Below are positions 51,182 to 59,371 of a DNA stretch of 64,000 nt, piece by piece. The position numbers and the translations under genes are program-made. Numbering within the stretch: the first letter of the stretch is position 1; every line of letters begins with the position of its first letter. The stretch comes from DASXZH01 sp036502005. GTDB lineage: Bacteria > Armatimonadota > Fimbriimonadia > Fimbriimonadales > Fimbriimonadaceae. The stretch covers positions 1 to 64,000 of the forward strand of contig DASXZH010000002.1 of NCBI GenBank assembly GCA_036502005.1. The letters run 5' to 3'. A model generated the notes under the pieces. The model did not search any database. It was not told where the DNA came from and saw only the letters and a program-made list of their open reading frames with translations.

Positions 51182-53302
51182 ATGGCTGAAGAAAACACCC
51201 CCCAGAACGACGATCAATTAGAGAAAATTGAGGAACTGACTTCCAAAGTCATCGGCGATTATAATGCCGACCAGATCCAAGTCCTCGAAGGTTTAGAGGC
51301 GGTCCGAAAGCGACCGGGTATGTACGTTGGAGACAACGGCAAGAAGGGTCTTCACCAACTGTTCCGCGAAGTTCTCGATAATGCCGTGGACGAAGTCCTC
51401 GCCGGCTATTGCACCAACATCAGCGTGATCATTCATGCCGATAACTCGGTCAGCGTGGAAGACAATGGCCGAGGCATTCCCGTCGACATGCATGAGAAAA
51501 TGGGAGTTTCCGCCCTTCAGGTTGTAATGACCGTTCTCCACGCAGGTGGTAAGTTTGGCGGCGGCGGCTATAAAACGGCGGGCGGTCTCCACGGCGTCGG
51601 CGTAAGCTGTACCAACGCCCTTTCAACTTGGCTTGAGGCCACCGTTAAGCGAGACGGCAAACAGTATTTCCAGCGCTATCACCAGGGCCGGCCAGAAGAG
51701 CCGGTGAAGGTGATTGGCAAGGCGGAAGGCACGGGCACCAAGATCCTCTGGCTTGCCGACGACACGGTTCTTCACGAAACCGAATACGACGTTCACATCT
51801 TTAAAACGCGTATGCGCGAGCTGGCCTATCTGAACCCAACGGCAAGGTTTGAGTTCACTTACGAACCGGATCCTGATCAAAGCGACGTATTCCACTTCAC
51901 TCGCGGTATTCCGCAGCTTGTGGAGGACCTGAACGAAGGCAAGGACACTCTTCATCCGGTCGTGTCGTTCAAACGGCTTAAAGAGGGAACAGAAGTTGAA
52001 GTGGCCCTTCAATATCACGAATCCTATCAAACAACGCTTTTAGCGTTCTCGAACAACATCCACAACCCAGATGGGGGAACACACGTTTCGGGTTTTAACG
52101 CCGCCCTCACACGCAGCATTAACCAATATGCTCGCAAGATGAACTTCCTGAAGGAAAAGGATCTAAACCTAACTTCGGAGGATGTGAGCGATGGCCTAAC
52201 CGCCGTAATTTCGCTTAGACTCGAGAACCCCAGCTATAACTCGCAGGACAAGGTTAAGCTCGTCACACCGGAAGTTCAGGGCCTTACGAACTCCCTCGTT
52301 GGAGATGGTCTTACCCAATTTTTTGAAGAGAATCCTCGCCCTGCGCGGTCGATCGTAGAGAAATCTTTGACTGCCCAGCGCGCGCGAGAAGCAGCCCGCA
52401 AGGCCGCAGAAAGCATTCGCCGTGGTAACGCGATGGATAGCTTCGGTCTTCCCGGCAAGCTGAGCGATTGCCAGACCAAGGATCCCACCAAAGGCGAGAT
52501 CTTCTTGGTCGAAGGCGATTCGGCAGGTGGCTCCGCCAAGGGTGCGCGAGACCGAATCACCCAGGCAGTTCTGCCCCTTCGTGGCAAGATCCTGAATGTC
52601 GAAAGAGCCCGAATCGATAAGGCTCTCGATAACGAGGAAATCAAGTCGCTAATTTCAGCTTTAGGCTGTGGGGTGGACCTAACCCTCGGCCGAGGGACGC
52701 CTATTGAAGAAACCGATACGGAACTGGAGTTTGAAAACGGCGAGACCAACGGGCACGCACAGAAGGCCTATCAACTTTCGGGTAATGGCGGCAACAGCAA
52801 GAAGGACAAAGAGCGAAATGTCGTTTTTGACCTAGATGGCCTGCGCTACCACAAGGTCATCATCATGACCGACGCAGACGTTGACGGTGAACACATTCGC
52901 ACGCTTCTGCTCACCTTCTTCTATCGCTACATGAAGCCGCTTATGGCTGCCGGCCACGTCTATCTTGCACAGCCTCCGCTGTACGTCATCAAAGTTGGAA
53001 ACAACGAGCGATATTACGCGGCAGATGCCGATGAGCGGGATGAGATTGTAAAGTCGCTTAAGAAAAAGAAGGACCCGCAGATCACCCGGTTTAAAGGTCT
53101 TGGCGAAATGAATCCGGATCAGCTTGCTGAAACAACGATGGCACCTGAAGGACGGCGTTTGCTTCAGATCCAGCTAAATCCTGAGTTTGAAGTTGAGATC
53201 GAGCAGATGTTCTCCCGTTTGATGGGCGACAAAGTCGAGCCTCGGCGAGAGTTTATCGAGCGGCATGCGAAGCAGGCTCTGAACGTCGACTGGCATTATT
53301 AG
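51182..53302 (+). CDS. gyrB: DNA gyrase subunit B
   Basis: ATPase subunit of type IIA topoisomerase. The GHKL motifs are L-D-N-A-V-D-E, E-D-N-G-R-G-I-P and G-G-L-H-G-V-G; the transducer Lys is in S-Q-D-K (commonly Q-T-K). The Toprim motifs are V-E-G-D-S-A-G-G-S-A and D-A-D-V-D-G, and the C-terminal block K-G-L-G-E-M-N-P is present. About 50 extra, poorly conserved residues lie between S-A-L-G-C-G and L-R-Y-H-K-V. ParE is an alternative, but the length and the absence of a parC neighbour favour GyrB. No ribosome site is visible before the ATG. Confidence 0.92.
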   Translation: MAEENTPQNDDQLEKIEELTSKVIGDYNADQIQVLEGLEAVRKRPGMYVGDNGKKGLHQLFREVLDNAVDEVLAGYCTNISVIIHADNSVSVEDNGRGIPVDMHEKMGVSALQVVMTVLHAGGKFGGGGYKTAGGLHGVGVSCTNALSTWLEATVKRDGKQYFQRYHQGRPEEPVKVIGKAEGTGTKILWLADDTVLHETEYDVHIFKTRMRELAYLNPTARFEFTYEPDPDQSDVFHFTRGIPQLVEDLNEGKDTLHPVVSFKRLKEGTEVEVALQYHESYQTTLLAFSNNIHNPDGGTHVSGFNAALTRSINQYARKMNFLKEKDLNLTSEDVSDGLTAVISLRLENPSYNSQDKVKLVTPEVQGLTNSLVGDGLTQFFEENPRPARSIVEKSLTAQRAREAARKAAESIRRGNAMDSFGLPGKLSDCQTKDPTKGEIFLVEGDSAGGSAKGARDRITQAVLPLRGKILNVERARIDKALDNEEIKSLISALGCGVDLTLGRGTPIEETDTELEFENGETNGHAQKAYQLSGNGGNSKKDKERNVVFDLDGLRYHKVIIMTDADVDGEHIRTLLLTFFYRYMKPLMAAGHVYLAQPPLYVIKVGNNERYYAADADERDEIVKSLKKKKDPQITRFKGLGEMNPDQLAETTMAPEGRRLLQIQLNPEFEVEIEQMFSRLMGDKVEPRREFIERHAKQALNVDWHY

Positions 53303-53303
53303 A

Positions 53304-53345
53304 CTGTTGAGTCTTGAGCGCTAAGTCCTGGGTCCTGGGAGCGAG
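53304..53345 (+). repeat. Heptamer array, six units (GTCCTGG type)
   Basis: CTGTTGA, GTCTTGA, GCGCTAA, GTCCTGG, GTCCTGG, GAGCGAG. It begins one base after the gyrB stop. No opposite arm was found. Confidence 0.6.
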
Positions 53346-53360
53346 ACGCATGGTCCTTGT

Positions 53361-53482
53361 GCGTGCGGTTGCCCGACACCGCTTTTCCGAAACATGGTGA
53401 TTAGCGAATGAATCACAATTTGTGGCCCTTTTGTCCGGCGCCAGGTCGCCTATCCTAAAGCGACGTCAGGCCCTCGCACTTT
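53361..53482. repeat. Facing pair of REP-like palindromes
   Basis: The forward copy 53361-53386 reads GCGTGCGGTTGCCCGACACC, then GCTTTT. The reverse copy 53444-53482 reads on the minus strand GTGCGAGGGCCTGACGTCGC, then TTTAGGATAGGCGACC, almost identical to the copy at 9687. The gap 53303-53570 holds no other feature. Confidence 0.6.
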
Positions 53483-53570
53483 CAAAGAGCCGGGCGCGAG
53501 CTGTCCTTTCCAACGCTTCCAGCTTCGCAAAGTAGCGAAACTTGTGGTCCTCCTATTTCTTCCAAAACCT

Positions 53571-54170
53571 ATGGCGTCGTTAAAGTCTCTTCAAGAGATT
53601 GCGAAAGAAGCAGCCCATTGCAAAGCTTGCCCCCTCTGGCAGCATGCAACCCAAACCGTATTCGGCGAAGGCGAGCCGAAGGCTGACCTCATGCTAATTG
53701 GCGAGCAGCCCGGCGATCAGGAAGATATTCAGGGCGATCCTTTCGTTGGACCGGCCGGTAAGTTGCTTCACGCCTGCATTCAAGAAGCCGGAATGGACGA
53801 GATGCGCATCTATTTAACCAACGCTGTCAAGCATTTTAAGTGGGAACCGGCGGGCCATCGGAGGCTGCATAAGAAACCGAACAAATCGGAAACAGACGCT
53901 TGCCGCCCGTGGCTCCAAGCCGAGATTGAAGCCCTAAAGCCAAAAGGTATTTTGTGTTTGGGCTCAACGGCAGCTCAGTCTTTGTTAGGTTCTGGTGTGA
54001 AGGTGACCCAAATCCGCGGTCGCGTTTTGGAGTTGGAGCTTGACGCGATTGTGATGGCCACCGTGCATCCTTCGTCTTTACTTCGGATGCCGGATCAGCA
54101 ACGCCGTCACGAAGAAAGAGAGCTGTTTATACAGGATTTGAAGACATTCGATCGAGCCGTTTCAGTTTGA
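53571..54170 (+). CDS. udgX: Uracil-DNA glycosylase of the UdgX type
   Basis: UDG superfamily member with the iron-sulphur Cys pair C-K-A-C-P-L and the motif G-E-Q-P-G-D-Q-E-D followed by P-F-V-G-P-A-G. The insert A-G-H-R-R-L-H-K-K-P corresponds to the K-R-R-I-H loop of UdgX, whose His forms a covalent bond with the abasic site after uracil removal. It therefore probably cross-links itself to uracil-containing DNA. ATG 53571 is preferred; the frame also allows GTG at 53544. Confidence 0.88.
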   Translation: MASLKSLQEIAKEAAHCKACPLWQHATQTVFGEGEPKADLMLIGEQPGDQEDIQGDPFVGPAGKLLHACIQEAGMDEMRIYLTNAVKHFKWEPAGHRRLHKKPNKSETDACRPWLQAEIEALKPKGILCLGSTAAQSLLGSGVKVTQIRGRVLELELDAIVMATVHPSSLLRMPDQQRRHEERELFIQDLKTFDRAVSV

Positions 54171-54223
54171 GACCTTGCCTGCAAAGGTCAATTAGTCAGA
54201 CAGAGAAGCCGCCCAAACACTTT

Positions 54224-54256
54224 GGGAGTGCAGTGGCCCGACACCGCTTTTGGATA
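54224..54256 (+). repeat. REP-like dispersed palindrome, diverged copy
   Basis: GGGAGTGCAGTGGCCCGACA, then CCGCTTTTGGATA, faces a GCGCACTC at 54316. It occupies the gap between convergent udgX and the GH31 gene. Confidence 0.55.
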
Positions 54257-54367
54257 TTTCAAATCAGCACAGATTACCGGCGGCAATCGTCTCGAAAAGG
54301 CGCGAACAGGTTCGCGCACTCTAAAACGCTGGGCACCTTTACTTTCCGTGACAATAAAATCGAAGAA

Positions 54368-56656
54368 CTACTGGTTCTGTAGCGTCAGATCCATCTCTTT
54401 CCCTGCCGGAACGACCGTCTCGATATAATCTGTCCCCGCTGCCACGCTAATCGTTCTGCCGTTTAGAGATCCGGAACCGCTAAACCCGTGTAACCGCAAG
54501 CGATATTCCTTAATCGGAGTCCTGTACTCACCAGCGGGTTCCGCAAAAGTGACTTCCAAAACCCCGCCCGTCTTGTGGGTACCGATCATCTGCGAGAAAT
54601 AGGCGTTGTGCAAATAATCCACGGTTTCGCCATCGTCATCATAGACCTCGAAACTGCCCTCCCGCTGGGTGTCGGGCCACATATCCAAAGTGATCTGGTG
54701 AACAGGCTTCTCTCCCGCATACTGCTCCAACTCCTGCGAAGCCAAAATCGCGCCACCATGAATGAACATGGGCAAATCCGACCAGTTGGTGGAATCGACT
54801 GGAACCGTTACGATCTGGCCGCCGGCTACCGGTTTGCCCGTCGCGTAGTCGTACCACGTCCCGGCAGGAAGGTAGATGGACTTCGTCGTCATGCCTTGAT
54901 CTACAACAGGAGAAACGAGTAGAGAATCGCCAACCATCCAAGAATCGGTCACGTTTGCGCATTGGGGATCGAGCGGGAACTCCCAAAAGAGGGGCCGCAC
55001 AATGCCGACGCCAGTTGCGCTGGCTCTGTGCTCCAGAGAATAAAAGGTTGGAAACATCTTATAGCGCCACTCGATGGCTTTCTTGGCGGCCGCTTCCGCA
55101 ACATCGCCGTAAACCCAAGGCTGCCGTTTTTCGCCGTGAGTGCCGTGGACCCTCATGATCGGGACCACCGAGGCAAACTCGATCCAGCGGGCGTAGTTCT
55201 CCGAATTTGGATGGCCGCCGAAGCCTCCGGAATCCATGCTCCAATGGGGCTGATCTAGGTCGACCGTCGCCAGCATACGCGCTCGTTGGGCTTGCATGCT
55301 GCCAAAACCGGTGCGAATGTCACCCGACCAAGTGCCGAATCCAAAGCGCTGCGCACCGAGATAAAAGTTTCGGTTTATGGACCAAACCCGTTTCTTAGAA
55401 ACAGAGCTTTGCCCATCGAAAAGAGACTGCTGCATGTGGAAGAAACCGAGGCTGTCGAAGCCGTCGTCGGCTTCATCGTTCCACCATCCGGATAGTCCGG
55501 TATCGAACAACTGCTTGGCGTGGTCCCAATACCATCGGCGCAAATCTGGTTTGGAGAAGTCCAAATCGTTGGCGAGCCTCCCCGAAAAATAATCCTTATA
55601 AGGCGCTTTGCTCGGCATCCACCAGTTGTGTGCGGTGGCTTCTGCGGCTCCCTTGGTTGGCTTTAGGCTCACGTCCTGGGTGAGGATTCGGGGCTTCATG
55701 ATTCCCACCAAATGAATGCCCTTACTGGCCATTTCCTTGCTGAACTGGCCGCTTTGGCCATCTGGATATAGATTCGGCTCTACGTTTCCGGGGCCACTGG
55801 TGCTGTTCCATCGAAACTCGCCGTAGTTGTCCTCGCCCCAAGCTTTAAAATCAAAATCCATGATGAATCCATCGATGGGGATTTGCTTTTGCCTGTATTC
55901 GCCGATGATCGATTTAACTTCATCCTCGGTCGTGCCCCACTGACTGTTCATGAACCCAAGCGCCCATTTTGGGGGCATTGGAGGGTGCCCTGTGAGTTCG
56001 GTTACGCTTGCAACTGTGGTTTTAGGAGGACCAATCATCACAAAGGCTTCGGCCGCGCCGTTGCCCTTGTTCCTAAATGTGAGCGTCTCTCCGTTGTTAG
56101 TGAATTCGCCGTCGATGCTGTCCACCAGCATTCCCCAGGTGGCTGTATAGGCCAATGGCGCGCCACCATCCCCTTGGGAGCCTGCTATCACAGTCCCTCC
56201 ATTATTGCGAAGCAAGCCCGCGCTCGGGGCGACGCGGGGATCTTTCAAATCCCACAAGGCAATACCGCGCATGCCGTATAGATTGTCTGTCGACCTGTGC
56301 CTAAGTGTGATCTGGCCGTTGCTGTAGGCGAAATCTAGGTCGATGCCTCCGCCGGTGATTTCCACTCCATCTGCGGATTTTTTGGCAACAAGATTTTCGG
56401 TTTGAAGCGAGCCCCCTCCTGCCATGACAAACATATCATTGAGCTTGTGGTTCCTAATGTCGAGCATCTCCGTTGGCTTGTAAGTTTTAGTCTTGCCCTG
56501 GTAGCACTCGATTTGAACCATCGTGTTGCTTAACGCAGTGACGTTAAGGGACACGTCGCCAATCTTTACGCGAAGGATATTGTCCTGCGCAAGCGCACCG
56601 GTTGCAAGGAACGCGACGGGAATTAAGCTGAGGGGGTATCTCACGGGGAAGAGCAT
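54368..56656 (-). CDS. Secreted GH31-family alpha-glycosidase
   Basis: A signal peptide ends at A-L-A-Q. The GH31 N-terminal beta domain is followed by the catalytic barrel: G-F-I-M-D-F-D-F-K-A-W, the nucleophile region G-W-W-N-D-E-A-D-D-G and the acid/base region T-W-S-G-D-I-R-T-G, then the C-terminal domain with L-P-A-G-T-W-Y-D-Y. Substrates of GH31 enzymes include alpha-glucosides, alpha-xylosides and sulfoquinovosides; the exact one is not clear. ATG 56656 lacks any signal, while GTG at 56644 is preceded by TATGCT seven bases upstream and would give a compact signal peptide, so it may be the true start. Confidence 0.87.
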   Translation of the reverse strand: MLFPVRYPLSLIPVAFLATGALAQDNILRVKIGDVSLNVTALSNTMVQIECYQGKTKTYKPTEMLDIRNHKLNDMFVMAGGGSLQTENLVAKKSADGVEITGGGIDLDFAYSNGQITLRHRSTDNLYGMRGIALWDLKDPRVAPSAGLLRNNGGTVIAGSQGDGGAPLAYTATWGMLVDSIDGEFTNNGETLTFRNKGNGAAEAFVMIGPPKTTVASVTELTGHPPMPPKWALGFMNSQWGTTEDEVKSIIGEYRQKQIPIDGFIMDFDFKAWGEDNYGEFRWNSTSGPGNVEPNLYPDGQSGQFSKEMASKGIHLVGIMKPRILTQDVSLKPTKGAAEATAHNWWMPSKAPYKDYFSGRLANDLDFSKPDLRRWYWDHAKQLFDTGLSGWWNDEADDGFDSLGFFHMQQSLFDGQSSVSKKRVWSINRNFYLGAQRFGFGTWSGDIRTGFGSMQAQRARMLATVDLDQPHWSMDSGGFGGHPNSENYARWIEFASVVPIMRVHGTHGEKRQPWVYGDVAEAAAKKAIEWRYKMFPTFYSLEHRASATGVGIVRPLFWEFPLDPQCANVTDSWMVGDSLLVSPVVDQGMTTKSIYLPAGTWYDYATGKPVAGGQIVTVPVDSTNWSDLPMFIHGGAILASQELEQYAGEKPVHQITLDMWPDTQREGSFEVYDDDGETVDYLHNAYFSQMIGTHKTGGVLEVTFAEPAGEYRTPIKEYRLRLHGFSGSGSLNGRTISVAAGTDYIETVVPAGKEMDLTLQNQ

Positions 56657-56678
56657 ACTCGGCAGACTTGGAGCAAAG

Positions 56679-56819
56679 GAACGTAGAACGTAGAACTTAG
56701 ACCAGAGCCTAGAAAATAGAGCTCAGTAAAGGAGCAGCTTTTGCCGAGCACATAGTGCAACCTCCGTCAACTTCTACTTTCTTCGTTCTAAGTTCTAGGT
56801 TCTAAGTTTTCCGTTCTTC
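56679..56819. repeat. Paired heptamer arrays in inverted orientation (GAACGTA/GAACTTA unit)
   Basis: The left arm 56679-56720 is GAACGTA, GAACGTA, GAACTTA and three diverged units. The right arm 56785-56819 is GTTCTAA, GTTCTAG, GTTCTAA, GTTTTCC, GTTCTTC, ending five bases before the exporter stop. The unit is nearly that of 25522-25658. Confidence 0.7.
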
Positions 56820-56824
56820 CCGCG

Positions 56825-58453
56825 CTAGTGCGCCTCCGCCGGCATGCCCGCTCCCCCTTTGGGTTTCTTCAGAATGAAGATCGCCGGCATAACCACGAAG
56901 AAACTGACCAAGATCAGCTTGAACGCATCGTCGTAAGCGATTGTCATCGATTGCGCTGTCACTGTCCCGTTTAGGATCCCGTAGGCAGCTTTAGGGGCCA
57001 AGGGGGGTGGAATGCCCCGGGCCAAGAGGGCGTGCTGCAGCATCGACATTCGCTGAATGAAGGCTGGATTGCTGGCATAAAGGTTGGAAACCAAGTCGGC
57101 GCGGTGGACATCGGTATGGCTGGTAACGTACACACCCAGAAGCGCAATGCCAAACGAACCGCCAAGTTGACGTGCCAAGTTGATAAGGCCGGATGCCTGC
57201 TGCGCATCCTGAGGCCTTAAAGAAGCGTAGGCGACCTGGTTGATCGGTGTAAAGAGCATTCCGAGGCCAAATCCTCTAATCATGAGAGCAAATGCGGTAT
57301 CACCTTGCCCACTTTGCGGGCTCATCCCAGAAAGAATGAACATGGCAAAAATGAAGATGCCCAAACCGATAAAGATGAGCACGCGAGGATCGACAAGCGG
57401 CTTGGCGCCATTCAGCAGACGGCCGCACATAATTGCGCTGACGGCGGTTGCGAGCCCTCCGGGCATCAAGGCGAGCCCCGTTTCGGTAGGCGTAAATCCT
57501 AAAATGTTCTGGGTAAAAAGCGGGAAAAGGAAGGTGACCCCGTATAACCCAAAGCCCAACGCCACGAATAAGAAAATCGTCGCAGATAGCGTCCTATTCT
57601 TCAGAACGTGAAAATCCACCACCGGATGTTCGTTCTTAGGCGAAAGCTCCCACCAGACCATGAAGGACAAGCATATGATTGAAATGATGGTCATCCGAAG
57701 GATCGTTGCATCCTGGAACCAGTCGTTCTGCTGCCCTTCTTCAAGCACGTATTGCAGGCAGCCCAATCCGGTCGCCAACAAACCAATGCCCCACCAATCT
57801 ATTTTTGCACCTGGCCTCCGCATGCCGGGCGGATCATGCAGAAACGTGGAAACCAAAAAGACTGAAGCTATTCCAATGGGAATATTGATGAAAAAGCACC
57901 AGTTCCACGAATAGTTATCGCTGATGTATCCACCTAAAGTTGGCCCCAAAGTGGGCGCAACTATAATTCCCATGATGAAAACCGCCTGAACGAGACCTTG
58001 TTCTTCGGTCGGAAATATTTGGCGGAGAGTTGCCTGCGCCGTTGAAAGCAGCGCAGCACCTCCTGCGCCCTGCGTAATGCGCCAAAATACAAGCTCAACT
58101 AGGCTGTGCGAAGTACCGCAGAAAAACGACGAAACGATGAACAGCAGGATCGAAAAGATGAGGTAGTTCTTGCGTCCAAAGCGCGCGGCAAGAAAGGCCG
58201 TCATCGGCAGCACAACTACATTGGAAAGGATGTAGCCAGTGGCAACCCAACCGATTTCTTGGTTTGTCGCGCCTAGGTTCCCGGCCATAGTGGGCAACGC
58301 AACGTTAACGATGGTGGTGTCGAGCACCTCCATGATGGCGGCCGTTATGAGACCGGCGAGGATCCACCAGCGAAATTTGGCGACGTTATCGGCATACGCC
58401 TGACTCACCGCTGCCTTCTTTGCTTTATCGCCTTCCTTAGCGCCCTCTGACAT
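56825..58453 (-). CDS. DHA2-family drug exporter (EmrB/QacA type)
   Basis: The 542-residue membrane protein has 14 predicted helices. It shows motif C-like L-D-T-T-I-V-N-V-A-L-P at helix 1, G-Y-I-L-S-N-V-V-V-L-P and R-F-G-R-K-N-Y, then F-F-I-N-I-P-I-G. It should be a proton-coupled multidrug exporter. An EmrA-type adaptor gene is not beside it. TAGGTT lies five bases before the ATG. Confidence 0.9.
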   Translation of the reverse strand: MSEGAKEGDKAKKAAVSQAYADNVAKFRWWILAGLITAAIMEVLDTTIVNVALPTMAGNLGATNQEIGWVATGYILSNVVVLPMTAFLAARFGRKNYLIFSILLFIVSSFFCGTSHSLVELVFWRITQGAGGAALLSTAQATLRQIFPTEEQGLVQAVFIMGIIVAPTLGPTLGGYISDNYSWNWCFFINIPIGIASVFLVSTFLHDPPGMRRPGAKIDWWGIGLLATGLGCLQYVLEEGQQNDWFQDATILRMTIISIICLSFMVWWELSPKNEHPVVDFHVLKNRTLSATIFLFVALGFGLYGVTFLFPLFTQNILGFTPTETGLALMPGGLATAVSAIMCGRLLNGAKPLVDPRVLIFIGLGIFIFAMFILSGMSPQSGQGDTAFALMIRGFGLGMLFTPINQVAYASLRPQDAQQASGLINLARQLGGSFGIALLGVYVTSHTDVHRADLVSNLYASNPAFIQRMSMLQHALLARGIPPPLAPKAAYGILNGTVTAQSMTIAYDDAFKLILVSFFVVMPAIFILKKPKGGAGMPAEAH

Positions 58454-58458
58454 CCTTG

Positions 58459-58464
58459 AACCTA
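58459..58464 (-). promoter_or_regulatory. -10-like TAGGTT, 5 nt before ATG
   Basis: On the minus strand TAGGTT, CAAGG, ATG. The AAGG touches the start codon and is too close to serve as a ribosome site. Confidence 0.35.
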
Positions 58465-58522
58465 CAGGGAGTTACTACGAGGCTGGAAGGCGTCGGGTCT
58501 CAGGGAATTCGGAGGTTGAGCG

Positions 58523-58849
58523 TTATTGGGATGAGACTCGCGTGACACTACCCGGCAACAAGGTGGGCAAGAGTAAAAGAATTTGCGGAGCAAGCTTAAG
58601 CAGATCATCAGGGAATTGGCTGCGGGGTCTAAGAATGACGAGACAAATTGTTCTGTTGGCAAGATTTTGTTGGTAAGGCATCTTGGTGTCCTTAGTGAGT
58701 AACACGCTAAAGCGGGCAGATTCGCCTGCGTCCAATAATTTCCCGTTGCTTAGCCCCTGCCACCCAAGTTGCGTCGCATGTACGACCTCGTGTGCAATCA
58801 ACAGATCGCCGATTTCTTTCGGCATCATTGCATCCAAAAGCACTTTCAA
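58523..58849 (-). CDS. DUF5615 (Mut7-C/PIN-like) putative toxin
   Basis: The 108-residue product matches the DUF5615 pattern: M-K-V-L-L-D at the start, G-W-Q-G-L-S-N-G-K-L-L, V-L-L-T-K-D and Y-Q-Q-N-L. In the family the first strand ends in Asp-Glu; here it reads L-L-D-A-M-M-P, so the Glu is Ala, which may weaken nuclease activity. It overlaps the DUF433 gene by four bases, the usual antitoxin-toxin order. Confidence 0.75.
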   Translation of the reverse strand: MKVLLDAMMPKEIGDLLIAHEVVHATQLGWQGLSNGKLLDAGESARFSVLLTKDTKMPYQQNLANRTICLVILRPRSQFPDDLLKLAPQILLLLPTLLPGSVTRVSSQ

Positions 58850-59118
58850 GAGGCGCGAGCTTCAAAGCCCACCGCTCGAAGCGCAAGTTCTCGTTCCCAT
58901 TGCAGGACTGCTTCAACATGTTTTCTTTCGAGCGATGGATAGCTAGAAAGGATTTCTTGGATGCTGCGACCTCCAGCAAGGTTATCTACTACGGTTTCAA
59001 GCGGGACACGCGTGTTGGTGAAACACGGTTCGCCGCCGACAACTTCGGGATCGATGCTCACAAGGTCACTCAGACTTGTCGGTACGGTGAGATACAACCT
59101 GTTTTTCTCATTTCCCAT
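58846..59118 (-). CDS. DUF433 family putative antitoxin
   Basis: The 90-residue product has the DUF433 core: I-D-P-E-V-V-G-G-E-P-C-F-T-N-T-R-V-P-L-E-T (spaced motif at about residues 23-43) and I-L-S-S-Y-P-S-L. DUF433 proteins commonly precede PIN-like DUF5615 genes as antitoxins. ATG 59118 is preferred over 59127 because TACAAT (59126-59131) lies seven bases upstream and overlaps the earlier ATG. Confidence 0.78.
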   Translation of the reverse strand: MGNEKNRLYLTVPTSLSDLVSIDPEVVGGEPCFTNTRVPLETVVDNLAGGRSIQEILSSYPSLERKHVEAVLQWERELALRAVGFEARAS

Positions 59119-59371
59119 TTGCTTCATTGTACAAGACGCCTAATCCTTGCATAGCTTGCATTGAGCAGAGCACCTAGCTCATTCAATCGCATTCTTTTTC
59201 TCGATGCTGAGGGTGTCACGGAGATTAGCCTGGTGTCGAGCGAAGTTTGTCGAATGAAACGAAGCCTACGAAGCAGTACTCCGCGTACCCACCCCGAATT
59301 TAGAAAAGCGGTGGAGGGTTTGACCGGACCACTGGTGAGCTTGCGACCTTAGAAGAATCCCCGATCTAAAT

